Below are positions 1 to 8,396 of a stretch of DNA of 64,000 bases, piece by piece. Location: the NCBI RefSeq assembly GCF_001577265.1, contig NZ_CP014517.1, positions 2,099,001 to 2,163,000 of the forward strand, read 5' to 3'. The first letter of the stretch is position 1, and the number at the start of each line of letters is the position of its first letter. Under the pieces are notes generated by a model. It was not told the DNA's origin. It ran no database searches and was given only the letters and a program-made list of their open reading frames with translations. This DNA comes from Variovorax sp. PAMC 28711. Lineage in GTDB: Bacteria; Pseudomonadota; Gammaproteobacteria; Burkholderiales; Burkholderiaceae_C. Both the position numbers and the translations under genes were made by a program.

Positions 1-1110
1 CGCGCGCACGGCCTCGATGCCTTTGCCATCGGCTTCGAGCACGACGGCCGCCACGATGTCGTCGTTGTCCGGATGATCGGCCAGCGCGTCGTCGACGGCG
101 TCGTCGAGGGCGGCTGGCGCGTTCGGCAAGTCGACGAACGCCTCGGGCCCGCGGTAGGGCTGACGGCGTTCGTAATCCATGATGCCCTTGCGTAGCGATC
201 GGTAGGCGGCCTGCTGGTCGGCCGCGACCAGCGTGGTTTGCACCGTGAGTCCGCGTGTGTAGATGCTGTCGCCGTACTGCGCATGCATGAGCTTGCGCAC
301 CGTCTCGGCCACGTATTCGGCGTGCGGACTGTTCGGATCGTTCGCCGCGCGCAGATGCAGCGATTCCTTCTTCGCTTCTGCCACCTGCTCGGCCGTGGCG
401 AAGCCGTTCTCCTGCATGCGAAAGAGCACGTGCAGCTGCCGGCTGCGCGCACGCACCGGATTGACGATCGGGTTGTTGGTCACGGGCGCCTTTGGCAGGC
501 CCGCGAGCATGGCCGCTTCGGCGAGCGTGAGGTCCTGCAACGACTTGCCGAAGTACGCTTCTGCCGCTGAAGCGAAACCGTAGGCGCGCTGGCCGAGGTA
601 GATCTGGTTCAGGTAGATCTCGAAGATCTGGTCCTTGCTCAACTGGTGCTCCAGCTTGAAGGCGAGGATCGCTTCGTAGACCTTGCGGCTCAGCGTGCGC
701 TCGGCGCTCAGGTACACATTGCGCGCGACCTGCTGCGTGAGGGTGGACGCACCCTGGCGCATGCCGTGCCGCAGATTCGACACCACGGCGCGCAACAGGC
801 CGAGCGAGTCGATGCCGCCGTGCGAATAGAAGCGGGCGTCTTCCACCGCGAGCACCGCGTCCTTCAAGACCTTCGGGATCGCCTCGATCGGCATGAGCTT
901 GCGACGCTCTTCGCCGAACTCGCCGATCAGCGTGCCCTCCGCGGAATAGATGCGCAGCGGGAGCTTGGGCCGGTAATCAGACAACGCCGAGACGTCCGGC
1001 ACCTTCGGGTAGATCACCGCCAGCGCGATGCCCCCGACCAGCGCGAGTGCGGCCGCGCCCGACACGGCGCCGATCGCGCCCCACTTCAACACCTTGCGAA
1101 TCGGGGTCAT
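1..1110 (-). CDS. mrcA: Penicillin-binding protein 1A, N-terminal part (cut by window start)
   Basis: Bifunctional class A PBP that polymerises and cross-links peptidoglycan at the periplasmic face of the inner membrane. The 370 codons present hold a short cytoplasmic N-terminus (MTPIRKVLKWG), one membrane anchor, and a complete GT51 transglycosylase domain with the catalytic segment AVEDARFYSHGG, then QGASTLTQQVARN and KDQIFEIYLNQIYLG. The start of the linker follows (YRGPEAFVDLP, typical of PBP1A). The transpeptidase domain lies outside the window. The ATG at 1110 is preceded by AGGA at a spacing of about 7. The gene begins 14 bases after the creD stop on the same strand, so co-transcription with creD is likely. 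Confidence 0.93.
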   Translation of the reverse strand, partial: MTPIRKVLKWGAIGAVSGAAALALVGGIALAVIYPKVPDVSALSDYRPKLPLRIYSAEGTLIGEFGEERRKLMPIEAIPKVLKDAVLAVEDARFYSHGGIDSLGLLRAVVSNLRHGMRQGASTLTQQVARNVYLSAERTLSRKVYEAILAFKLEHQLSKDQIFEIYLNQIYLGQRAYGFASAAEAYFGKSLQDLTLAEAAMLAGLPKAPVTNNPIVNPVRARSRQLHVLFRMQENGFATAEQVAEAKKESLHLRAANDPNSPHAEYVAETVRKLMHAQYGDSIYTRGLTVQTTLVAADQQAAYRSLRKGIMDYERRQPYRGPEAFVDLPNAPAALDDAVDDALADHPDNDDIVAAVVLEADGKGIEAVRA

Positions 1111-1124
1111 GCCTGTTCCTGAAA

Positions 1125-2618
1125 TCATGGCGAAAGCACCATCGGGGACGCCGCTGCCGATGCCGTCGGCACGGCGGGTGCGGACAGCGCATACCAGTCG
1201 ACCTTGCGCGTGGCCACCATCAACGCCGCCAACATGCCGAACACCAGCAGCGCACCGAGCAGCAGCGCATTGCTTTCCGACGCGAGCAGACCGTAGAGTG
1301 CGCCGTACAGCAACGCCACGTAAGCTGCGAAAGAAGCGCCGCGCCGCCAGCCCTGCAGGGCTGCGCTGAAGTACACAGCGAGCAGCAACACACTCGCGCT
1401 GGCGGCGACGGCATAGGCCTGCCAAAACAGCAGTTTCTCGGACAGCGCCACGAGCAATAGGAAAAACAGCGCGATCGACAGGCCCACGAGCCCGTACTGC
1501 ACCGGATGGAGCCGCAGCTTTCGGAAAAGTTCGAACATGAAGCCCGCCATCAGCACCAGGCCGCCGAAGAGCGCGCCGTACTTCACCGCACGGGTCGACA
1601 TCGCATACACGTTGAGCGGCTCGGCCAGCGCGACATTGAAAGTGTCGAGCTGGGTGCGGTCGCCGGCGCGACGTGCCACCGGGCGTGCCGCGTCGATCGC
1701 GTCGGCCGTGGCTTCGGTCGAGCCCTCATCGACGACACCGGCGGCCATGGCCGATCGCACTTGCTCGCGTGCCGAACTCACGAGCGCGCTGACGCGCCAG
1801 CGTGCATCGAAGCCTTCAGTCGTCACGCTGCGTTCCGACGCCAGGAAGCGGCCGCCGAAACTCGGGTGCGCCCAGGGCGACGTGATGTGTGCCGTGGTCT
1901 CCTCAGCGGCGGGCACCATCGAGAGCGTCTGTTGGCCCACGAGGCCGAGCTTGAGCTTGAACGGCAATGCCTCGCCCTTCTGCCAGGCGACGAGCGCGCT
2001 GCCCGAGAGCGGTGCGTGAATGCCTTGCGCCGGCGCGGCGATGCCGGCGATGTCGGGCACGCCTTGCGCAAAGCGCAGTGATTGCTCGCCCAACGTGAAC
2101 GTCGGTGAGCCATCGAGGCCGCGCAGGTCGGTGACCGAGAGCAGCATGAACGGCGTCTTGCCGCCAAGCTCGACGGTCGAGTTCTTCTGCAGGTGCGGCA
2201 GTGTCTTCGTGTCGAAGGCCGAGAAGCCACCTTCCAGTGTGGCATCGAGCGTGTAGAACGGAATCTTGAAGATACCGCGATAGCGTTCCTGCGGCGTCAT
2301 GCTGCCGTCGATCGCCAGCTTGTCGGGGAACACGATATGTGCCCGTTCGGCACTGCGTGCGACGCGGCCGGTGACACGGCCCTTGTCGTTGCGCTCGTCT
2401 TCGGTCCAGCGCTCGGTGTAGGGCACCACGAGCAGCGGGCCGACCAGCGTTTGTGAGCCGGCATAGGTCTGGGCGAGCTCCTGTGCAGCCTCGTTGCGGC
2501 TGTTGCCGCGCTCGCGGATCAGCGAGCCGATTTCGGACAGCGGGATGCACAGCAGCAAGGTCAACAGCACCAGCGCGGCGACCTTGACCAGCACTGAATT
2601 GCGCAGGGTCTGGAACAT
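1125..2618 (-). CDS. creD: CreD family inner membrane protein
   Basis: CreD (CreD/PF06123 family, also called Cet) is the hallmark output of the CreBC/BlrAB two-component system, linked to envelope integrity and beta-lactam response; its biochemical role is unknown. The 497-residue product starts MFQTLRNSVLVKV with an N-terminal membrane helix. A large periplasmic region of about 300 residues follows (ending near the DTFNVALAEPLNVYAMSTRAVKYG stretch), then a cluster of five or six C-terminal helices. I chose the ATG at 2618 because GAGAGAA precedes it and the family begins this way; an in-frame upstream ATG at 2699 would add 27 non-family residues. The PBP1A gene follows 14 bases downstream, and the VIT/exosortase operon is divergent. 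Confidence 0.92.
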   Translation of the reverse strand: MFQTLRNSVLVKVAALVLLTLLLCIPLSEIGSLIRERGNSRNEAAQELAQTYAGSQTLVGPLLVVPYTERWTEDERNDKGRVTGRVARSAERAHIVFPDKLAIDGSMTPQERYRGIFKIPFYTLDATLEGGFSAFDTKTLPHLQKNSTVELGGKTPFMLLSVTDLRGLDGSPTFTLGEQSLRFAQGVPDIAGIAAPAQGIHAPLSGSALVAWQKGEALPFKLKLGLVGQQTLSMVPAAEETTAHITSPWAHPSFGGRFLASERSVTTEGFDARWRVSALVSSAREQVRSAMAAGVVDEGSTEATADAIDAARPVARRAGDRTQLDTFNVALAEPLNVYAMSTRAVKYGALFGGLVLMAGFMFELFRKLRLHPVQYGLVGLSIALFFLLLVALSEKLLFWQAYAVAASASVLLLAVYFSAALQGWRRGASFAAYVALLYGALYGLLASESNALLLGALLVFGMLAALMVATRKVDWYALSAPAVPTASAAASPMVLSP

Positions 2619-2699
2619 GTTTTCTCTCTTCCTGGATGTCGATGCAGCCGATGCTCGCCGCCGCATCCGAAGCCCGTATGAAGTGGCGCCACGGTGCAC

Positions 2700-2715
2700 T
2701 TCACACAGACTTCAC
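2700..2715 (+). promoter_or_regulatory. Candidate CreB-binding direct repeat (cre tag)
   Basis: The sequence reads TTCAC-ACAGAC-TTCAC, an exact match to the CreB/BlrA recognition pattern TTCAC-N6-TTCAC. It is embedded in an 11-base tandem duplication (2698-2708 and 2709-2719). It lies in the 188-base divergent region between creD and the VIT/VWA gene, so one site could serve both. That CreB-type regulators bind this repeat upstream of creD is established in other bacteria; binding here is inferred. I could not assign -10 hexamers confidently, and the creBC genes are not in the window. Confidence 0.7.
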
Positions 2716-2806
2716 ACAGCCTCTTCTCGCCTTCCTCGTGGCTTCTCGCGCGGCTTCGACAGTCGCTTTTGTGCACCGTCGCACGAACCGAAGGAGAACA
2801 CCCGTC

Positions 2807-4894
2807 ATGCCAGCCGCCGCCGAAGCCGCCTTCCCCTCCACCCGCCCGGGCCGCTGGCTCTGGCTCGCCACCATGAGCCTGGCCACGCTGGGCTTCGTCG
2901 CCCTCGGCGTGCGGCCGTTGCACGCGCAGGAAGCGCCAGGCCCGCGTCTGAAAACAGAGAGCCCGTACTTTTTCGTGAAGAGCGACGATCCGTCGACCGA
3001 CCGGCTGCCGCTCAAGGGCACCGAGGTCAAGGTCCACATCTCCGGCGTGATCGCCGACGTCACGGTGACGCAGCGCTACCGCAATGAAGGCAGCCGTGCC
3101 ATCGAGGCGAAGTACGTGTTCCCGGGCTCGACCAAGGCGGCCGTGAACGGCCTCAACGTGCGGCTGGCCGATCGCCTCATCACCGCGCAGATCCGCGAGA
3201 AGAAGCAGGCGCAGATCGAGTACGACACCGCCAAGAAGGAAGGCAAGACCGCGGCGCTGCTCGAACAGCATCTGCCCAACGTGTTCCAGATGAACGTCGC
3301 CAACATCCTGCCGGGCGACGACATCCAGGTCGAGCTGCGCTACACCGAGTTGCTGGTGCCGCAAGCCGGCAACTACCAGTTCGTGTTTCCGACGGTGGTC
3401 GGCCCGCGCTACAACAGCCCGCAGTCGTCGCAGGCGAATGCGGGCTGGGTCGCGCAGCCGGTGCTGCGCGCCGACGTGGCACCCAACACCACCTTCGCCA
3501 TGAAGGTCGCGATCGACACGCCGCTCGGCATCAAGGAAGTGCGCTCGCGCACGCATGGCATCGACGTGACGACAGGCGATGAAGACAGGCACGCCGACGT
3601 GGCGCTCGCCCGGCGCGGCGAGCCGGCCGACAACCGCGACTTCGTGCTCGACTACCGCCTGGCCGGCGAGAAGATCGAATCGGGGTTGATGCTCTACAAG
3701 GGCCAGGGTGACAACGCGGAGAACTTCTTTCTCGCGATGATCGAGCCGCCCAAGTCGGTCGCTGCCAACGTCGTCACTCCGCGCGACTACATCTTCGTGG
3801 TCGACATCTCGGGCTCGATGCACGGCTTTCCGCTCGACACCGCCAAGGTGGTGCTGAAGGAACTCATCGGTGGCCTGCGCCCGAGCGACACCTTCAACGT
3901 GCTGCTGTTCTCGGGCAGCAACAAGATGCTGTCGCCGCATTCGGTGCCGGCGACGCGCGCCAACATCGACCAGGCGTTGTCGACGATCCAGAATTTTCAG
4001 GGCAGCGGCAGCACCGAACTGATTCCTGCCTTGAAGCGCGTCTACGCCGAGCCGAAGCCGGCTGACGTGTCGCGCACCGTGGTGGTCGTGACCGACGGCT
4101 ATGTCACGGTCGAGCGCGAAGCCTTCGAGCTGGTGCGCAAAAACCTCTCGCAAGCCAACGTGTTCTCGTTCGGCATCGGTTCGTCGGTGAACCGCAGCCT
4201 GATGGAAGGCATCGCACGGGCCGGTATGGGCGAGCCGTTCGTCATCACCGACCCGGTCCAGGCGACCGAACAGGCCGCACGCTTTCGCCGAATGATCGAA
4301 TCGCCGGTGCTCACCAGCGTGAAGGCGAAGTTCGAAGGCCTCGACGTCTATGACGTCGAACCCGCTGCGCTGCCCGACGTGCTCGGCGAACGCCCGGTCA
4401 TCGTGTTCGGCAAATGGCGTGGCGAGCCCAAAGGGCGCATCGTCATCGAAGGCCGGAGCGCCGACGGCCCGTATCGCCAGGAACTGAAGGTCGATGCGTC
4501 GCTGCGCCAGGACACCGCCGCGCTGCGCAGCCTGTGGGCGCGCCACCGCATCGCGTCGCTGAGCGACCAGGAGACGCTCGAGGGCGGCGATGCGTTCAAG
4601 CAGCGCATCACCGATCTCGGCCTGCAGTACAGCCTGCTCACGCAGTACACGAGCTTCATCGCGGTCGACCAGGTGGTGCGCAACCTGGCACCCGCCGACA
4701 GCACGACGGTGAACCAGCCAGTGCCGCTGCCCAAGGGCGTGAGCGAACTCGCGGTCGGCGGTGCCACGCTGGGCGCCGAAGTGCCCAGCACGCCGGAGCC
4801 GGAGGTGCTCGGCGCGATGGCGGTCGTGTTGTCGATGCTGGCCATGCTGCGCCGGCGTGCACGTCGCAACGATGTCCGTCGTTTCACCGCCTGA
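2807..4894 (+). CDS. VIT and VWA domain protein with PEP-CTERM-like sorting tail
   Basis: Predicted secreted or membrane-anchored protein of 695 residues, resembling the inter-alpha-trypsin inhibitor heavy-chain-like sortase targets of proteobacteria. A signal-anchor with an arginine before a hydrophobic helix ends at about residue 40 (HAQEAPGPR). A VIT domain follows (about 45-180), then a VWA domain with a MIDAS motif DISGSMHG near residue 332. The tail has TPEPE (near 662), a hydrophobic helix (VLGAMAVVLSMLAML) and a basic cluster RRRARR, the three-part layout of a PEP-CTERM signal. AAGGAG at 2791 supports the ATG at 2807. The exosortase gene starts 10 bases after its stop, making this its likely dedicated substrate. 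Exact function is unknown. Confidence 0.85.
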   Translation: MPAAAEAAFPSTRPGRWLWLATMSLATLGFVALGVRPLHAQEAPGPRLKTESPYFFVKSDDPSTDRLPLKGTEVKVHISGVIADVTVTQRYRNEGSRAIEAKYVFPGSTKAAVNGLNVRLADRLITAQIREKKQAQIEYDTAKKEGKTAALLEQHLPNVFQMNVANILPGDDIQVELRYTELLVPQAGNYQFVFPTVVGPRYNSPQSSQANAGWVAQPVLRADVAPNTTFAMKVAIDTPLGIKEVRSRTHGIDVTTGDEDRHADVALARRGEPADNRDFVLDYRLAGEKIESGLMLYKGQGDNAENFFLAMIEPPKSVAANVVTPRDYIFVVDISGSMHGFPLDTAKVVLKELIGGLRPSDTFNVLLFSGSNKMLSPHSVPATRANIDQALSTIQNFQGSGSTELIPALKRVYAEPKPADVSRTVVVVTDGYVTVEREAFELVRKNLSQANVFSFGIGSSVNRSLMEGIARAGMGEPFVITDPVQATEQAARFRRMIESPVLTSVKAKFEGLDVYDVEPAALPDVLGERPVIVFGKWRGEPKGRIVIEGRSADGPYRQELKVDASLRQDTAALRSLWARHRIASLSDQETLEGGDAFKQRITDLGLQYSLLTQYTSFIAVDQVVRNLAPADSTTVNQPVPLPKGVSELAVGGATLGAEVPSTPEPEVLGAMAVVLSMLAMLRRRARRNDVRRFTA

Positions 4895-4904
4895 GGAGGG
4901 GGTC

Positions 4905-5774
4905 ATGTCGCTCGCTGAAATGGCCCTGCACCGTCCCCGCGTGGTGGACTGGAGCATTCGCATCGACCGCCTGCCGGCGGCCGGCTGGCTCGCGCTGCAG
5001 TTCGCGGCCCTCACGCCCACCTGGGTGTGGATGGTGCAGCGCATGCGCGACGGCTCGGACGACCCGCTCGGTGCGCTGGCGCTGGCCGCGCTGGTGGCAC
5101 TGGTCTGGCAAGTGCGCTCGCAGTTGCGCGCGGCACCGCGGCTCGGCTGGCTGGCGCTCGCCACCGGCGGCACGCTGCTCGCCGCGCTCTGCCGCACCGG
5201 CCTCGGCCCGGTGCCGGCGCTGCCGCCACTGGCCGCCGGGCTCGTCGCGGTGCTCGCGCTGGCGTGCGGCTTGCTGGCGTTCCTGCCGCGCCGCATCGCC
5301 GCGTTGCCGGTCGTCGGCCTCGCGGTGCTGGCGTTGCCGTTGTTGTCGTCGCTGCAGTTCTACGCGGGCTACCCGCTGCGCGTGGTCACCGCCGAGGCCA
5401 GTCGCTGGCTGCTCGCGCCGGCGTTCACCGTGCTGCGTGAAGGCACCACCTTGCTGGTCGATGGGCGGCTGGTCATCGTCGATGCGCCGTGCTCGGGCGT
5501 GCAGATGGTGTGGCTCGGCTACTTCACGGCCTGCGTCGTCGCGCTGTGGGCGCAACGCACGGACCGCGCGTTCCTGTCCAGGTTGCCAATCGTGGGCCTG
5601 CTGGTGCTCGGCGGCAACATCCTGCGCAACGCCGTGCTCGTGGCGTTCGAGGGCGCCGGCGATCCGCTCGTGCCGTGGGCGCACAGTGCTTTCGGCCTCG
5701 TGGTGCTCGCCGGCGTGTGCGGCGGCATCGCCCTGACATTCATCGGAGGCCGCCGTGTCGATACCGCTCTTTGA
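4905..5774 (+). CDS. Exosortase (single-substrate type)
   Basis: Integral membrane cysteine transpeptidase-like enzyme expected to cut PEP-CTERM-type tails. The 289-residue product has about eight hydrophobic segments and the three family residues: Cys196 in DAPCSGVQMVW, Arg241 in GNILRNAVLV, and His260 in WAHSAFGLVV. GAGGAGGGGG directly precedes the ATG at 4905. The gene sits between the VIT/VWA protein with a PEP-like tail and an EpsI-like protein, as in dedicated exosortase-target pairs. There is no EPS biosynthesis locus beside it, unlike typical XrtA systems. I cannot fix the exosortase subclass (XrtN/XrtQ-like or other) from sequence alone. Confidence 0.88.
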   Translation: MSLAEMALHRPRVVDWSIRIDRLPAAGWLALQFAALTPTWVWMVQRMRDGSDDPLGALALAALVALVWQVRSQLRAAPRLGWLALATGGTLLAALCRTGLGPVPALPPLAAGLVAVLALACGLLAFLPRRIAALPVVGLAVLALPLLSSLQFYAGYPLRVVTAEASRWLLAPAFTVLREGTTLLVDGRLVIVDAPCSGVQMVWLGYFTACVVALWAQRTDRAFLSRLPIVGLLVLGGNILRNAVLVAFEGAGDPLVPWAHSAFGLVVLAGVCGGIALTFIGGRRVDTAL

Positions 5775-6324
5775 TCGCTGGTTCGCCAATCGCTTCGTCA
5801 ACCGCGCGTTGCACAAGGCGGTCTTCGGCGGCGCGATGCTGATGTGCCTGGCCCTGGCGACCGTGAGCGCATGGCGGCCCGCCGCCGCCCCGGGCGCCGT
5901 GGCGGCGTTCCACGAATGGCCGAAGGAATGGGATGGGGCGCCGTTGCGGCCGTTGGCGCTGAGCGCGGTCGAACACCGTTTCGCGCAGCAGTTTCCCGGT
6001 GCGATCGCCCGCATGACCGACGGCCAGCAGATGCTCGTGCTGCGCCAGGTCGTCGCACCGACGCGCATGCTTCACCCGGCGGCCGACTGCTACCGCGCGC
6101 TCGGCTACCGCATTCTTCAAGCGCGGTTGGAGCGAGATGCCCAGGCGCGGCTCTGGCGGTGTTTCGAGGCGCAACGCGGCCGCGGGCAAACCCTGCGTGT
6201 GTGCGAGCGCATCGTGGGTGCCGACGGGCTCGCTTTCACCGACACTTCAGCCTGGTACTGGGCGGCTGCGAGCGGACAATCGAAAGGCCCGTGGCAAGCC
6301 GTCACCACCGCGACCCCGCTTTGA
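5755..6324 (+). CDS. EpsI-like (DUF3485-type) exosortase-associated protein
   Basis: A 189-residue protein with one N-terminal membrane helix (AVFGGAMLMCLALATVSAW) and a probable periplasmic domain. The segment MLHPAADCYRALGYRI resembles the conserved LHxPxxCYxxxGW core of EpsI/DUF3485 proteins, which are encoded next to or fused to exosortases. That assignment rests on this short motif plus context. Translation starts at a GTG at 5755 preceded by GGAGG, so the gene overlaps the end of the exosortase gene by 20 bases, indicating translational coupling. It probably supports exosortase processing; the mechanism is unknown for the family. Confidence 0.65.
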   Translation: MSIPLFDRWFANRFVNRALHKAVFGGAMLMCLALATVSAWRPAAAPGAVAAFHEWPKEWDGAPLRPLALSAVEHRFAQQFPGAIARMTDGQQMLVLRQVVAPTRMLHPAADCYRALGYRILQARLERDAQARLWRCFEAQRGRGQTLRVCERIVGADGLAFTDTSAWYWAAASGQSKGPWQAVTTATPL

Positions 6325-6336
6325 AGAATCGACCCC

Positions 6337-7584
6337 TTGAAGAAGATCCTGCGCTCCCTGCTGTTCGTGTGCCTGGCATTGGTGGTGACCGCCATCGTCG
6401 CCGTCGTGCTGATCGTCAAGATCGTGCTGGCACCGGCCGCGGGCGAATGGTCGAGCCGGGTGCAGGCAGGCCCGGTGGCGTTCGACATGGGCGTGCCGAC
6501 GGCACTCCGCGTGGCCACCGCGCCCTGGTTCGCGCCGCGGCTCGACGGCCATTCGATCGACACGCGCTACGGCCCGGTGCGCTTTGCATGGCGCGAAGCC
6601 AGCCAGACACTCGAACTGGTCTGCGCGCCCTGCAGCGCCACAGTGCCCGCGCTCGGCGCGAACCCGATCCGGCTGGAGCGGCTGCTGATCACTGCCCGGC
6701 GCGACGTCGCCGTTCTCAACGGAACGCTCGAAGCCACCCACGACAGCGCGCCACCGCTGCGAGGGCGCTGGGATGGTCGCCTCACGCAGAAGACGCTGCA
6801 GCTCGACATCGACATGGCTGAAGCGCCGATCGCGCAGTGGTACGCGGTGTTCTTGCCGCAGCTGCCCGAGCTGAAACGCGCCCGCATCGGTGGCACGCTG
6901 GCGCTCAAGGCCCAGCTCGCGCTGCCGGCCGACAGCTTCACGCTGCAGCCGACACTGTCGCAGTTCGCCGTGGAGGGGCTCGGCACCGAAGCCATGCTGA
7001 ATGCGCGCACCAGCTGCGGCCCATCGGCCCGGCTCGGCGTTGAGAGCTGGTTGGCCCGCGCCGTACTCGCGGCCGAAGACCAGCGCTTCTTCCAGCACCC
7101 GGGCTACGACCTCACCGAGCTCGGCGCCGCTGCGGCCGCCAACCAGAAAGCCGGCCAGGTCGAGCGCGGCGGCAGCACCCTCACGCAACAGCTCGTCAAG
7201 CTGCTGGTGACCGGCAGCGAGCGCACCGGCGAGCGCAAGCTGCGCGAACTGCTCTACGCAGTCGAGATGGAACAGACGCTGGGCAAGGCGCGCATCCTGC
7301 AGCTCTATCTGGACAACGCGCCCTGGGGCGACGGCGCGTGCGGCGCCGAGGCCGCGGCAAGGCGCTACTTCAAGCGCAGTGCGTCCAAGCTCGAACCCGC
7401 GCAGGCCGTGTGGCTCGCCGCGATGCTCAACAACCCGCAGGCCGCATTCGAGAAGTGGCAGCGCGAAGGCAGCATCGACGCCGCGCGCGCGAAATGGGTG
7501 GCCGACGGCGTGCGGGGCATCACCAAGGTGCAGCGCGAGAGCTTGCTGAAGAGCGTGGCGGCGGCCAGGTTCGCTGCGCCATGA
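6337..7584 (+). CDS. Membrane-anchored GT51 peptidoglycan transglycosylase with unassigned N-terminal region
   Basis: The 415-residue product has an N-terminal membrane helix (residues about 5-30), an unassigned region of about 190 residues, and a C-terminal GT51 domain from about residue 235. Family motifs are complete: AAEDQRFFQHPGYD with the catalytic Glu, RGGSTLTQQLVKLL, ERKLRELLYAVEMEQ and KARILQLYLDNAPWG. No transpeptidase domain follows, so it is monofunctional, but it is much longer than MtgA (about 230 residues). The start is TTG at 6337 with no strong Shine-Dalgarno, 12 bases after the preceding stop. It belongs to the exosortase operon, suggesting that the target's anchoring or action is linked to cell-wall synthesis. 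Confidence 0.8.
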   Translation: MKKILRSLLFVCLALVVTAIVAVVLIVKIVLAPAAGEWSSRVQAGPVAFDMGVPTALRVATAPWFAPRLDGHSIDTRYGPVRFAWREASQTLELVCAPCSATVPALGANPIRLERLLITARRDVAVLNGTLEATHDSAPPLRGRWDGRLTQKTLQLDIDMAEAPIAQWYAVFLPQLPELKRARIGGTLALKAQLALPADSFTLQPTLSQFAVEGLGTEAMLNARTSCGPSARLGVESWLARAVLAAEDQRFFQHPGYDLTELGAAAAANQKAGQVERGGSTLTQQLVKLLVTGSERTGERKLRELLYAVEMEQTLGKARILQLYLDNAPWGDGACGAEAAARRYFKRSASKLEPAQAVWLAAMLNNPQAAFEKWQREGSIDAARAKWVADGVRGITKVQRESLLKSVAAARFAAP

Positions 7585-8333
7585 ACGATTGCGACGTGAA
7601 AGCGATCGAGCGCGCCACCGTGGCGGCACTCGGTGCGCAAGCCGTCGAGGAACACGGCGGCTGGCTGCTTCCCTTCGACACCGGCACGATCGCGCGCGCC
7701 AAGGCGGCCGTGCCGCTCGGCCACGGCGCGTTCGACGCCTCGCCGGCCGAGACCGTCGATTTCGTCCAGGCGCGCTACGGGGCGCGGGGCATGCCGACGT
7801 TGTTCCGGCTGGCGGACGTGCCGTCGCTCGGGCCGATGCGCAGCGCCTTGCAGCACAAGGGCTGGATCGCCGACCGGCCGACCTGGGTGCTGACGGCCCG
7901 CGCACAGGCGATGCGGCGCGTTTCGGAATCCGCATCCGCCACGGTCGACCCGGCGGCCGACGATGCCTGGGCGGCGCTCTTCCTGGGCGAGGGCGTCGAT
8001 CCGGTCGACGGCGCGAGCCGCGTGGCATCGCTGCGCCGGGCCATCGATGCGCGCTATGTCAGCGTGCGGGACGGCGGCCGCGCAGTGGCGTGCGGCATGC
8101 TGGCGTTCGGCCACGGCTGGGCCAGCGTGCACGGCATGCGAACCGACATGGCCGAGCGCGGTCGCGGGCTGGCCGGCCGGGTGCTCGCGACCATGGCCGA
8201 AGTCGCACGGGCACGCGGCGTCGAGCGCGTCTTCCTGCAGGTCGAGGAAAACAACGCGGCGGCGCGCTCGCTCTACCGCCGCGCCAGCTTCAGCGATGCC
8301 TGGCGCTATCGCTACTGGCAGCACCCCGATTGA
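7581..8333 (+). CDS. GNAT family N-acetyltransferase
   Basis: A 250-residue protein with a C-terminal GNAT domain. The acetyl-CoA loop region reads RTDMAERGRGLAGRVLATM, followed by VFLQVEENNAAARSLYRRASF, the usual beta5-alpha5 signature ending in the R(A/G)xF motif. The N-terminal half (residues 1-110) is less conserved but looks like the degenerate first GNAT repeat of two-domain members. The substrate cannot be predicted. ATGA overlap with the upstream transglycosylase gene implies co-transcription with the exosortase operon, though functional linkage is unproven. Confidence 0.8.
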   Translation: MNDCDVKAIERATVAALGAQAVEEHGGWLLPFDTGTIARAKAAVPLGHGAFDASPAETVDFVQARYGARGMPTLFRLADVPSLGPMRSALQHKGWIADRPTWVLTARAQAMRRVSESASATVDPAADDAWAALFLGEGVDPVDGASRVASLRRAIDARYVSVRDGGRAVACGMLAFGHGWASVHGMRTDMAERGRGLAGRVLATMAEVARARGVERVFLQVEENNAAARSLYRRASFSDAWRYRYWQHPD

Positions 8334-8396
8334 GCGAGCGTCGCGCACCGTCGCGGTGCACCCCGGGCTGGCACATGTCTTGCACAACCCGGTGCA

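Noticed and set aside
2561..5296. 911-codon open frame on the minus strand
   Set aside because: It is antisense to creD's start and the VIT/VWA gene, is very rich in Arg, His, Ala and Gln, and has no domain; it arises from high third-position GC.
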